From positions 1 through 30,172 of IMG/VR virus record IMGVR_UViG_3300021085_000139: a stretch of DNA of 30,172 bases; one strand, given 5' to 3'. The position numbers were made by a program, and so were the translations under genes. The notes under the pieces are model-generated. The model ran no database searches and was not told the DNA's origin. It worked only from the letters and a program-made list of their open reading frames with translations. The first letter of the stretch is position 1; every line of letters begins with the position of its first letter. This DNA comes from a virus. Shown here piece after piece: positions 20,883-27,538 of this stretch.

Positions 20883-21690
20883 GTGTTCCTGCGGAAGATG
20901 TGTGTTTTGTTCTAATAAAGTTTACATTTGTACGGAATGTCCATGGATCTATTCCAGTATGTCCACTATATGGGAAGAATGTTTGTGTATAAGAACCAAG
21001 TGTAATATCAAACCAGTCACCTTCAGTGGGATTTTCGCTTAATGCACCCTGTACTGTAAAGTTACCAGTATATCCTGTTCCATACACTGCAATTGTAATT
21101 AGTCCATTTGGTTTATTATAATAGCCTGTTGCTTTTAAGTCACTGCTATAATAGTATGTATCTGATCCAACTACTTGAGAAGTAAATGAGTCATTTATTT
21201 GTGTAGTTAGTGGTAATGCATCGCCTTCTTCTGAACATTCTACTGTAAAGTTAGGACGCATATTTAAGTCACAAAATAGAGGTAATACTAATCCCTTGTC
21301 GTTTGTGTAACTAAACACAAGATCGTACAAGCCTTGCGAGAATAACGCACTCTCACCTACTGTTAATACAACTTTAATACCACCTGCTTCGTAATCAGTA
21401 ATTATTGCTTTCTTACTTACAACTGTTGATCTATCTGTCCTGTCAATAAAAGATGCATTAACCGTAACGCCTTGTAACATTATTGGTTTTCTATCTTGAT
21501 TTTTTATAAAGAAGAAAAACTGTGAATCAAATCCACGAAACAGTTTTAAAAACCTATAGTTTAATGGGCTATTTACTGATGTACCTTTTGCACTAGCGTA
21601 TTTTCCTAGTCCTGGTGCTGACCCGTGATCCTCAAGTGTGTATAAATCACCTACTTGGTTAATATTATATGTTGATCCGTAATTTGACAT
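20857..21690 (-). CDS. virion structural protein, baseplate or fibre type
   Basis: A 277-residue beta-rich protein starting MSNYGSTYNINQVGDLYTLE. The centre (about 60-150, FFIKNQDRKPIMLQGVTVNA through FSQGLYDLVFSYTN) resembles the immunoglobulin-like N-domains of baseplate and receptor-binding proteins that describe 'extra' polymer layers. The C-terminal 80 residues are Tyr/Gly/Thr-rich. No enzymatic motif. It is a single-gene late unit (promoter 21710-21717, AGGAG in the leader). Confidence 0.78.
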   Translation of the reverse strand: MSNYGSTYNINQVGDLYTLEDHGSAPGLGKYASAKGTSVNSPLNYRFLKLFRGFDSQFFFFIKNQDRKPIMLQGVTVNASFIDRTDRSTVVSKKAIITDYEAGGIKVVLTVGESALFSQGLYDLVFSYTNDKGLVLPLFCDLNMRPNFTVECSEEGDALPLTTQINDSFTSQVVGSDTYYYSSDLKATGYYNKPNGLITIAVYGTGYTGNFTVQGALSENPTEGDWFDITLGSYTQTFFPYSGHTGIDPWTFRTNVNFIRTKHTSSAGTLDKVVVRV

Positions 21691-21709
21691 GTGTTAGACT
21701 CCTGTAATG

Positions 21710-21717
21710 TATTTATC
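21710..21717 (-). promoter_or_regulatory. late-type promoter GATAAATA
   Basis: GATAAATAC on the minus strand, 20 nt before the ATG at 21690, with CAGGAG between. It lies back to back with the plus-strand element at 21740-21747. Confidence 0.65.
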
Positions 21718-21739
21718 AAAATCTTCCAAATTTTTTCTG

Positions 21740-21747
21740 CATAAATA
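21740..21747 (+). promoter_or_regulatory. late-type promoter CATAAATA for the plus-strand gene
   Basis: CATAAATA on the plus strand ends 7 nt before the ATG at 21754. If used like a T4 late promoter, transcription would start at or next to the ATG, giving a leaderless mRNA. No other plus-strand promoter is convincing here. Confidence 0.5.
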
Positions 21748-21753
21748 AAAGTA

Positions 21754-22125
21754 ATGCAAACAAAACACCAGAAGCTTTTAGACGAATATCCGTTCTTAAC
21801 CGTTATTGAATATGCAGGCAAAGAGTATCTTGGCATAGTCCAAAATATAGATAGTCATGTTGCCAGCGTATATATCTACGAAAGACTTAACGATACAAAA
21901 GAAAGAGTTAAATTTTTACAACTAGGCGAAGAATGGTGGTGGGAAACAAATAGAAAACTACCTATAAACATTGCATTACTTAATAGATGGAATTTTGCTC
22001 ATTGTGTAATGAGTTTTAATGTAAAACAATTAGAAATAGTAGCAGGCCCCGAAGTTAGGTTAAGTAACAGCATCACTAAACGTATCAAACGTAGAAGTAT
22101 TAATCTTGTAAAGAAAAACCCGTAG
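21754..22125 (+). CDS. hypothetical protein, 123 aa, the only plus-strand gene
   Basis: A 123-residue protein starting MQTKHQKLLDEYPFLTVIEY. It is mixed alpha/beta, with a Trp-rich turn (LGEEWWWETNRKLPINIALL), a lone Cys (VMSFN preceded by AHC) and a very basic end (TKRIKRRSINLVKKNP). Even, protein-like composition and a promoter-like element before it argue it is real, although its opposite strand lacks any good alternative gene. Its last 26 nt overlap the end of the DnaE-like gene tail to tail, so the two RNAs would be complementary there. Function unknown. Confidence 0.72.
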   Translation: MQTKHQKLLDEYPFLTVIEYAGKEYLGIVQNIDSHVASVYIYERLNDTKERVKFLQLGEEWWWETNRKLPINIALLNRWNFAHCVMSFNVKQLEIVAGPEVRLSNSITKRIKRRSINLVKKNP

Positions 22126-22684
22126 CCAACATATTTAACTGTAGAACAATAGCCATTGCATATGCGTGAGCGTGTGCTTTTTTAAAGAAGTAATCATCGT
22201 TAGTTGGCTTAACCCATACATCTTTATTAATTGTATCCCAATCCTTACCTATTAAATGTCTTTTAGCAGGACGTATAACTGCTAGTACGGCCGCTAGTTG
22301 CGATACACTTTTTGGTTTCATTTGACTTACAATGCCAAAGTGTTTGTGAATATGAAAGCATTGTTCTACAACTTCTTTATGCTCTAACAACTCCCACATT
22401 GGTTCTTTGTTTAATAATTCAATTAATTGTTGCTTAGTTTTAATATGTTTATACAAACTAACATTAAGAACATCAATTTTAAAGTAGCCCATCTTTTCTG
22501 CTTCTTTATGATCAATTGTACTAAGTCCACTAAATGGATTACTTGGAATATCATGAAAGTAAACGCCTGTATTATGCTTTACTTGTTTATTGTCTCTGGC
22601 AATCATTGCAGGTGTGCCTTTGATTATTTTTAACAACTGATCTCTGTCAGCAATATCAATGTCAATATCTGTGTTTACTATCAT
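22100..22684 (-). CDS. miniature DnaE-like (C-family DNA polymerase palm) protein
   Basis: A 194-residue protein that carries, in the right order, the hallmarks of the DnaE/PolIII-alpha palm and fingers. These are TDIDIDIADRDQLL (5-18, cf. PDFDVDF..RDQV with E. coli Asp401/Asp403), GYFKIDVLN (66-74, cf. KFDFLGL with Asp555), KPKSVSQLAAVLAVIRPAK (123-141, cf. KP..FEDLIALVALYRPGP), and FFKKAHAHAYAMA (166-178, cf. FNKSHAAAYALVS). The PHP domain and most spacing segments are missing; DnaE is normally above 1,000 residues. All three catalytic aspartates appear kept (8, 10, 71). Relatives probably exist in marine T4-like phages. It ends an early operon headed by uvsW, so a role in replication or repair is plausible; polymerase activity is unproven. 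Confidence 0.72.
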   Translation of the reverse strand: MIVNTDIDIDIADRDQLLKIIKGTPAMIARDNKQVKHNTGVYFHDIPSNPFSGLSTIDHKEAEKMGYFKIDVLNVSLYKHIKTKQQLIELLNKEPMWELLEHKEVVEQCFHIHKHFGIVSQMKPKSVSQLAAVLAVIRPAKRHLIGKDWDTINKDVWVKPTNDDYFFKKAHAHAYAMAIVLQLNMLATGFSLQD

Positions 22685-22770
22685 TGTTTAGGATCCTCAT
22701 TATTCATTTTGCAGAGCAATAGTATAGGTATAACATAGCAACATAATACAAAAAATACAGCTACTATCAT
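22681..22770 (-). CDS. 29-residue single-span membrane peptide
   Basis: The frame MIVAVFFVLCCYVIPILLLC followed by KMNNEDPKQ has one hydrophobic helix (2-20) with three cysteines and a short polar tail. Both ends are four-base ATGA overlaps: with the zinc-finger gene stop (22770-22767) and with the DnaE-like gene start (22684-22681). Two such junctions at exact spacing make chance unlikely. The predicted tail is cytoplasmic or free in the periplasm depending on topology. Function unknown. Confidence 0.7.
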   Translation of the reverse strand: MIVAVFFVLCCYVIPILLLCKMNNEDPKQ

Positions 22771-23438
22771 ATTCCTGCTTGCTCCAATATTCCTTCTACC
22801 CACCTAGTATCTTGTGGGTTAACGCTCATAGTACGTTGCCAGTAATCTATTTCTAAATAGTCTGTTATCATTTTTAATTGCTCGCCGTTGAACCTGTCAA
22901 TAAGTCCTTGTGCTTCTGTACTATTAAAAAGTACCCACGGTGATATCTTTCCACTACAAATATGAAACACTGCTAAACTTGGTGCAATGTCATTAAAGTA
23001 TCTATTGTATGTTGTATTATTTTCTTCTGCCCAAGTTTGTAAAAATATAATTGTACGTTCTACGCCTCTATCAACTGATTCTGTTTTTAATCTTTCTTTC
23101 ATCCACTTTGTAAATTGTTTATCTTTGCCCCATATATCAAGTCTTACACTATTCTTTATTAACCAAGTAGCATAACCTTGCACATCGTCAATACCAATGT
23201 CGCGACAGTAATAACCAAACTTACAAAAACTAATGTAATATTGACTTTTTGCAAAATCTTCGTATGTTTTATCTTTCTTTGCATTTGTTCCTATTTTATA
23301 AAATAATTGATATGATCTAAATCCAAGTTGTACATGCTTTTCATCTTTTTGCATGAACCTTCTTTTTTGCTCACACAGATGTACTGCTAATGTGCTTTCT
23401 TTCTTAAAAGATTTACCACAGTATTGACATTTGTGCAT
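22767..23438 (-). CDS. zinc-finger protein, conserved in T4-like marine phages
   Basis: A 223-residue protein starting with a C2HC-type finger: Cys4, Cys7, His20, Cys22 in MHKCQYCGKSFKKESTLAVH. The basic QKRRFMQKDEKH follows. The rest is helical and aromatic-rich (KSQYYISFCKFGYYCRDIGI) without enzyme motifs. I recall the same layout in cyanophage proteins of unknown role. It lies 1 nt after the 153-residue gene in the uvsW operon, so a nucleic-acid-linked early function is likely. Confidence 0.8.
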   Translation of the reverse strand: MHKCQYCGKSFKKESTLAVHLCEQKRRFMQKDEKHVQLGFRSYQLFYKIGTNAKKDKTYEDFAKSQYYISFCKFGYYCRDIGIDDVQGYATWLIKNSVRLDIWGKDKQFTKWMKERLKTESVDRGVERTIIFLQTWAEENNTTYNRYFNDIAPSLAVFHICSGKISPWVLFNSTEAQGLIDRFNGEQLKMITDYLEIDYWQRTMSVNPQDTRWVEGILEQAGI

Positions 23439-23439
23439 T

Positions 23440-23901
23440 TTATTTTTTCAACAACTCTTTGATTTGTTTTTTATTCATACCGTGTTCTTCAAACAACTCA
23501 ACAAAATCTTCTTTTGTTTTAGTACTAATAAAAATTTCTACTTCGTCATCATTTAAATGACTATAATTCTCTATGACCCATTTTTGTACTTTGCTTTGCT
23601 TCATTGCCTTGCCGGGTGCTATCCAAGGATGAAATGTACTTTTACCTAATCCTACTAACTGCATCAGTTGATACTGCAATTGTGGATGTTTACGTAATTT
23701 ATTGAAGTGTACATTAACTACTTCATTTGTCCATTCTAAGTAATGCTCACTGAACATCTTATCGCCACAACTACTAGTATAACGCATTAGTAACCATATG
23801 CCAACTTTTTTCTTTTCTTCTTCTGTTAAACTATCATACCAGCCTCTATCTTTAGTATCAATAGATCTCATTTCTTCTTTGATGTTTAATTTATTTGACA
23901 A
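23440..23901 (-). CDS. conserved-type hypothetical protein, 153 aa (gp62-like at best)
   Basis: A 153-residue helical protein. The segment GIWLLMRYTSSCGDKMFSEH, then NEVVN, HPQLQYQLMQLVG and FHPWI, resembles the pattern of a conserved marine-phage protein. It faintly resembles the small clamp-loader subunit gp62 (NRCLS...NEMN...QYDFL...FSKW). Length is shorter than T4 gp62 and no gp44 neighbour is in the window, so I do not assign it. It overlaps the gene before by 11 nt. A C-terminal HeH-like helix pair (TKEDFVELFEEHGMNKKQIK) is visible. Confidence 0.72.
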   Translation of the reverse strand: MSNKLNIKEEMRSIDTKDRGWYDSLTEEEKKKVGIWLLMRYTSSCGDKMFSEHYLEWTNEVVNVHFNKLRKHPQLQYQLMQLVGLGKSTFHPWIAPGKAMKQSKVQKWVIENYSHLNDDEVEIFISTKTKEDFVELFEEHGMNKKQIKELLKK

Positions 23902-24112
23902 TGATTACTTCTCCTTCAGTTTCTATCCAAACCTTTGCACCACATGATAATGGCTTGTCTGGGCTATATACTACTTTTGAGTCACCCTTAATAACAACTT
24001 CGTGTGCGTAGTTATTATTTTTAGATGTTTTACATGTTAACACAGGTTCTCTTTCGCCTGTTTTACTATTGCGTTTTATAACGTGTTGATTAACATGTAT
24101 TCTAGTCTTCAT
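23891..24112 (-). CDS. conserved-type small beta protein, 73 aa
   Basis: A 73-residue protein starting MKTRIHVNQHVIKRNSKTGE. It is beta-rich and basic, with KTSKNNNYAHEVVIKGDSKV, VYSPDKPLSCGAKVWIETEG. I recall near-copies as hypotheticals in T4-like marine phages, starting at this Met. A longer frame begins at a TTG (24139) inside the gene before, which I reject. The start lies 5 nt past the upstream stop. Its small barrel-like make-up would suit nucleic-acid or protein binding, but nothing specific is seen. Confidence 0.75.
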   Translation of the reverse strand: MKTRIHVNQHVIKRNSKTGEREPVLTCKTSKNNNYAHEVVIKGDSKVVYSPDKPLSCGAKVWIETEGEVIIVK

Positions 24113-24116
24113 TGTA

Positions 24117-24617
24117 CTACCAAAGCTCACTAATGTCAAGTACTTCGGGCAATTTGTTTGCTTCTTTCACAAATAATACACAAGGAGGGTTTTCTCCGTC
24201 ATGTAATGGAACATTTAGCAAATGTCCAAACTTTAATTTAGGTGCATACCATTTTACATCTGTATAAATGTTAGTAATGTTAACATCTAAATATTTAGGT
24301 GTAAATCCAGACATTGGATTAAATCCAAGTACACTAAAGCCTCTGTCATTTAAACTCATTAAACTTATTACTTCTGGATCACCTACATCTGGATCACAGA
24401 TAACTATACTCCAATCTAAAGGCATAGTAATTTGATGCTGACCAATTTGCAATACTGCCGCTGGTGCATAAAAACTTTCTAAGAACACTAATGGAATAAA
24501 ATAATAATCTATGTGTCCTGGGTTACTATAATCTAAAATGCTATATCGTAGGTCGTCTATTGTATCTGGTATATCGTCTAACTCATACGTCTTGTTTTCT
24601 ACTGTTAATATTTTCAT
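24117..24617 (-). CDS. conserved-type hypothetical protein, 166 aa
   Basis: A 166-residue protein starting MKILTVENKTYELDDIPDTI. It is beta-rich and acidic with phrases such as FSVLGFNPMSGFTPKYLDV, DVKWYAPKLKFGHLLNVPL and PPCVLFVKEANKLPE that I remember from uncharacterised proteins of T4-like marine phages. No catalytic motif. It is the gene after uvsW (9-nt gap) in the same early transcript. Confidence 0.75.
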   Translation of the reverse strand: MKILTVENKTYELDDIPDTIDDLRYSILDYSNPGHIDYYFIPLVFLESFYAPAAVLQIGQHQITMPLDWSIVICDPDVGDPEVISLMSLNDRGFSVLGFNPMSGFTPKYLDVNITNIYTDVKWYAPKLKFGHLLNVPLHDGENPPCVLFVKEANKLPEVLDISELW

Positions 24618-24626
24618 ACTTTTTCC

Positions 24627-26078
24627 TTATTGCCAATCTACTTTTTCAATAGTAAATGGATAGTTCGCTTCTTTGTAAAATTTCTTACGTTGTGTTAAGT
24701 GCCTTTTACTAAATTTTGCTGAACTTGTGATGTCCCATATTTGAACATTGTCTTTGTCTTCTGCTTTACGTATTCCACGACCAATACTTTGAATTACTCT
24801 AACAAAACTTTTGCCAGGCTCAATAAGTACTAGATTAAAAATACGTGGAATATTAATTCCAACCGCCGCAACTCCGTATGTTGCTACTACAATTTGATTA
24901 GTGCCTTCGTTGATATCATCATAATGATCTTTACGATCTGTTGATTTCATTGCACCACTAACAAAATTAGCATGTGGTAAATTATCACAAATTAAGCCAC
25001 CTGCTTTAATTCTGTCTACTAATACAAGTGTGTTTCCTGATTGTGAAATTTTATCAATCAATCCACTTATATGTTGCATACGAGCTTTATCTGTAGTAAG
25101 ATATGTTAGCTCACTTTGGTAATTATTATATTCAGCAAATTCTTTTAACTGAACAACGTTAACATGACACTGACTAAGTACGTCCATGTCTTGTAATTCA
25201 CTTGCACTAAGTTTATTAGTTACTTCACCTAAACATGCTTGTAAACTAACCTTCTCATGATCTGCTTTAGGAATAGTTCCTGTTAGTCCCCAACGCAATG
25301 GAATATGTGCAAACTCTTTTGTTAGCAAATCTTTTAATACATCTGCTTTTGCTTGATGTACTTCGTCAACTATAACACAAGTTACATCAGCAGTAAATTC
25401 GTGTAAACTAAGCTCATCAAGTCCATCACGAAAACGTTTTCTAATACTGTTTAAACTTTGCCATGTGCAAATTGTGTGGGTATGTCCTAATTCTTTTTTG
25501 TCTCCAAAATAAACGCCTACATCTAATCCGAGGTTTGCATAATCATCAGCAGTCTGCCTAACTAAATCTTTGTTAGGTACAATAACTATTGATCTTCCGT
25601 ATTTTTCTACACGCTCACTAAGTGCCGCAGTAATTAATGTTTTACCTGCACCAGTGGCAATTTCTTGTAAACAATGTGGTGTACTTAAAAACTTGTTTAC
25701 AATTTCAATTTGATAATCACGTAACGTAATAGGCTCGCCTGCCATTTGATGTTTCTCTGGCCAGAGCTTGTGTTGAAATGTTGTTTCATCAACAATAGGG
25801 AAATCAAAAGTGTGTACTTTTCTTAGGTCATTAATATCAATTTCATAACCTTGTTCCATTATAAGAGGAAGTACTCTATCTAATAAGTTAATGTATGTAA
25901 CACCACCTACAGTAAAGTAACTCTGACACCCGTCCCATCTACCTAACTTATATGCTGGCACGTGGAATGCATAAGGTAAAAAGAACTTTAATTCTTTTTC
26001 ACATTTTCTACGAGTGTTTACATCAAGATTTTCAATCTTACAGTTAACTTCGTCTTTAAGGATAATTTTACATTTCAT
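24627..26078 (-). CDS. uvsW: UvsW-type recombination helicase (SF2)
   Basis: A 483-residue SF2 helicase/ATPase that in T4 remodels branched DNA, unwinds R-loops and helps switch from origin- to recombination-dependent replication. The UvsW N-domain (about 1-90) contains KLGRWDG. Core motifs are ATGAGKT (141-147), IVPNKDLVRQT, DEVH (238-241), LTGTIPK (SAT-like) and SIGRGIRK (motif VI). The ATG at 26078 fits the T4 start; a GTG five codons earlier lies in the -10 box. The -10 ends 7 nt before this ATG, so the mRNA should be leaderless. It is the first gene of a seven-gene early operon. Confidence 0.94.
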   Translation of the reverse strand: MKCKIILKDEVNCKIENLDVNTRRKCEKELKFFLPYAFHVPAYKLGRWDGCQSYFTVGGVTYINLLDRVLPLIMEQGYEIDINDLRKVHTFDFPIVDETTFQHKLWPEKHQMAGEPITLRDYQIEIVNKFLSTPHCLQEIATGAGKTLITAALSERVEKYGRSIVIVPNKDLVRQTADDYANLGLDVGVYFGDKKELGHTHTICTWQSLNSIRKRFRDGLDELSLHEFTADVTCVIVDEVHQAKADVLKDLLTKEFAHIPLRWGLTGTIPKADHEKVSLQACLGEVTNKLSASELQDMDVLSQCHVNVVQLKEFAEYNNYQSELTYLTTDKARMQHISGLIDKISQSGNTLVLVDRIKAGGLICDNLPHANFVSGAMKSTDRKDHYDDINEGTNQIVVATYGVAAVGINIPRIFNLVLIEPGKSFVRVIQSIGRGIRKAEDKDNVQIWDITSSAKFSKRHLTQRKKFYKEANYPFTIEKVDWQ

Positions 26079-26084
26079 ATTAGT

Positions 26085-26113
26085 ATAATACACTATTGTA
26101 TAGGATAAGTCAA
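26085..26113 (-). promoter_or_regulatory. sigma70-type early promoter of the uvsW operon, leaderless type
   Basis: TTGACT (26113-26108), 17-nt spacer, TATTAT (26090-26085), with the ATG at 26078. An inverted repeat (26110-26127) covers the -35. Confidence 0.8.
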
Positions 26114-26127
26114 GCTCGAACGCTTGA
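26110..26127. repeat. inverted repeat over the uvsW -35 box
   Basis: TCAAGC-TCGAAC-GCTTGA: 6-bp arms with a 6-nt centre. It starts 1 nt after the stop of the membrane-protein gene and overlaps the TTGACT hexamer. It has no T-run, so an operator is as likely as a weak terminator. Confidence 0.5.
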
Positions 26128-26457
26128 TTATGTTAGATATTTTAAAAGTAAATAAAGGCAGAACAATGTAAATGATATTGATACAGTCAATGATATCCAA
26201 AAACCATTTTGTAATACCATATATGCAAAGATAGGAAAGAAAACTAAACTTACAACTACAAAGTAAACAGTTTCCTTTGCCAGTTGAGCAAACACTTCTG
26301 GTTGTACTCCACTAAGATGCATAAAGATAACACTTATTACACTACCCAACGGTATTCCTAATATTAATGCACCCATGGTTGGATTGCCACGCTCGGCTGC
26401 AGTTACTACACCTGCTATAACTAGCCCACCTATGATTGCTTTAATTACAAATTCCAT
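26128..26457 (-). CDS. three-helix membrane protein, DUF3147-like; holin candidate
   Basis: A 109-residue integral membrane protein with hydrophobic helices at about 4-20, 28-48, 65-85 and 88-106, so three or four spans. The pattern GALILGIPLGSVISVIF then ETVYFVVVSLVFFPIFAYMV resembles DUF3147 inner-membrane proteins. A late-type CATAAATA ends 5 nt before the ATG. It is a one-gene late unit inside the early region. Size, topology and late control are those of a holin, but no lysis enzyme is next to it, so that is a guess. Confidence 0.8.
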   Translation of the reverse strand: MEFVIKAIIGGLVIAGVVTAAERGNPTMGALILGIPLGSVISVIFMHLSGVQPEVFAQLAKETVYFVVVSLVFFPIFAYMVLQNGFWISLTVSISFTLFCLYLLLKYLT

Positions 26458-26461
26458 CTTG

Positions 26462-26469
26462 TATTTATG
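26462..26469 (-). promoter_or_regulatory. late-type promoter CATAAATA, leaderless type
   Basis: CATAAATAC on the minus strand, 5 nt before the ATG at 26457 and just after the terminator 26474-26497. No Shine-Dalgarno fits between. Confidence 0.65.
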
Positions 26470-26473
26470 TCAT

Positions 26474-26497
26474 AAAAAAAGCCCCGAAGGGCTTTTT
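26474..26497 (-). terminator. rho-independent terminator of the AAA+ gene
   Basis: On the minus strand AAAAAGCCC-TTCG-GGGCTTTTTTT: a 9-bp stem with a UUCG tetraloop closed by C-G and a T-run. It lies 15 nt past the AAA+ stop and separates it from the late membrane-protein unit. Confidence 0.92.
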
Positions 26498-26511
26498 CTT
26501 TTTAAATTTTA

Positions 26512-27381
26512 TTATGCAACTCTTCGCATACAAGTGACTTCAGCAGTTCGTTTCCACTTTTCATCACCAAAACTCTTTTTAAGATCTGCAAGTTTAGTAA
26601 CCATACGCAAACTAATCTCACGCATTTTTTCTTTGTTATCAAACATGAAGTTCATTAAGTCTTCTTGTTCTTCTTGTGTAAACTGATACTCATTAAGCAT
26701 ACCATCTGCAACAATCTGCTTACAACGTAATACTTTTTCACGCATTGTATCCATTGTAAGATCTAAGTAGTGACATCTTGACATGATTGCCGCTAAGTGA
26801 TCTTTAATTTTACCTCTTACATTATCAAACTTAAGGTTAGTAATAAAGATAACACTACCTTGGAATTCAAAAGTATCTGGAATACCCTCACGTCTTAGCA
26901 ATGCACTATCTGTGTTCCAACTTAATTTTCTTTTCTTACAAGAATCAAGTGCCGCTTTAAGCAAGTTAAGTGATGTCTCATCATACAATACTGTATCACA
27001 ATCATCTAAAACAAGAACACTATTCTTGTCTGCGTTATTATAAAGTACTTTGTACAAACCAATTGCACTTGAGGCACCTTTAATAACTTCAAACCTTAGT
27101 TTATTGTTAGCAAGTACATCAAACAAACTGTTCTTTTCTAGTACTTTCTCAACTCCAAAACTTTTACCAACTCCTGGAGGGCCTGTTACAACCATACCAC
27201 GCACAACACCATCAATTGAGGCTTGTGTCATATCATCTAGTATGCTAAAACGCTCACGCATACGCTCGATAATTTGATTATCAGTTTCATTTGGATTGTC
27301 CTTCACATTATTAGGAAGAACTTCAATAATAGTCTCGCCTTTTTTGTTTTTACGAGCCTTCTTAAGTTGCATTTGTGTCAT
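26512..27381 (-). CDS. AAA+ ATPase
   Basis: A 289-residue AAA+ protein. Walker A is GPPGVGKS (67-74), Walker B VLVLDDCD (122-129), and sensor 1 is in VIFITNLKF (about 178-186). The N-terminal RERFSILDDMTQASIDGVVRGM leads into the core. The lid domain and a basic end (KWKRTAEVTCMRRVA) follow. It does not look like clamp loader gp44. I recall this protein as conserved but undefined in T4-like marine phages. It is a single-gene early unit with its own promoter, CAGGAG Shine-Dalgarno and terminator. A role as a remodeller in replication or host takeover is open. Confidence 0.88.
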   Translation of the reverse strand: MTQMQLKKARKNKKGETIIEVLPNNVKDNPNETDNQIIERMRERFSILDDMTQASIDGVVRGMVVTGPPGVGKSFGVEKVLEKNSLFDVLANNKLRFEVIKGASSAIGLYKVLYNNADKNSVLVLDDCDTVLYDETSLNLLKAALDSCKKRKLSWNTDSALLRREGIPDTFEFQGSVIFITNLKFDNVRGKIKDHLAAIMSRCHYLDLTMDTMREKVLRCKQIVADGMLNEYQFTQEEQEDLMNFMFDNKEKMREISLRMVTKLADLKKSFGDEKWKRTAEVTCMRRVA

Positions 27382-27414
27382 TTAAAACTCCTGTTTTTTA
27401 TTAACTATACTTAC

Positions 27415-27443
27415 AGTATACAGTAAGACGTCTTACTTGTCAA
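27415..27443 (-). promoter_or_regulatory. sigma70-type early promoter with palindromic spacer
   Basis: TTGACA (27443-27438), 17-nt spacer, TATACT (27420-27415), drives the AAA+ gene. The spacer is filled by the perfect 16-bp palindrome AGTAAGACGTCTTACT (27422-27437), a likely operator. Confidence 0.9.
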
Positions 27444-27491
27444 CCTATATACTAAACTTTTTTTACTCTTTTTTGACGTTTTATTCATAGA

Positions 27492-27520
27492 ATTGGGCCC
27501 TATAAGAAAAAGGGCCCAAT
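27492..27520. terminator. GC-rich hairpin after the winged-helix gene
   Basis: ATTGGGCCC and GGGCCCAAT form a perfect 9-bp stem around an 11-nt loop, 19 nt past the stop of the 89-residue gene. No T-run follows on the minus strand (one follows at a distance on plus), so it may be a terminator aided by a factor or a 3' protective stem. Confidence 0.55.
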
Positions 27521-27538
27521 ATGTGTTTTTATTAAATA

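Noticed and set aside
21651-21836. Minus-strand open frame of 61 codons
   Set aside because: Overlaps two late promoters and the plus-strand gene, and its sequence has no protein-like pattern.
23440-23901. Assignment as clamp-loader small subunit gp62
   Set aside because: Only a faint pattern match, and no gp44 neighbour in the window; kept as hypothetical.
24111-24139. TTGACA-N17-TACAAT on the minus strand
   Set aside because: Transcription would start inside the 73-residue gene with no suitable start codon next to it; the hexamers are ordinary codons of the two genes. Probably chance.
26512-27381. Assignment of the AAA+ protein as clamp loader gp44
   Set aside because: Walker motifs fit any AAA+, but the N-terminal region and lid do not resemble gp44, and it is a single-gene unit.
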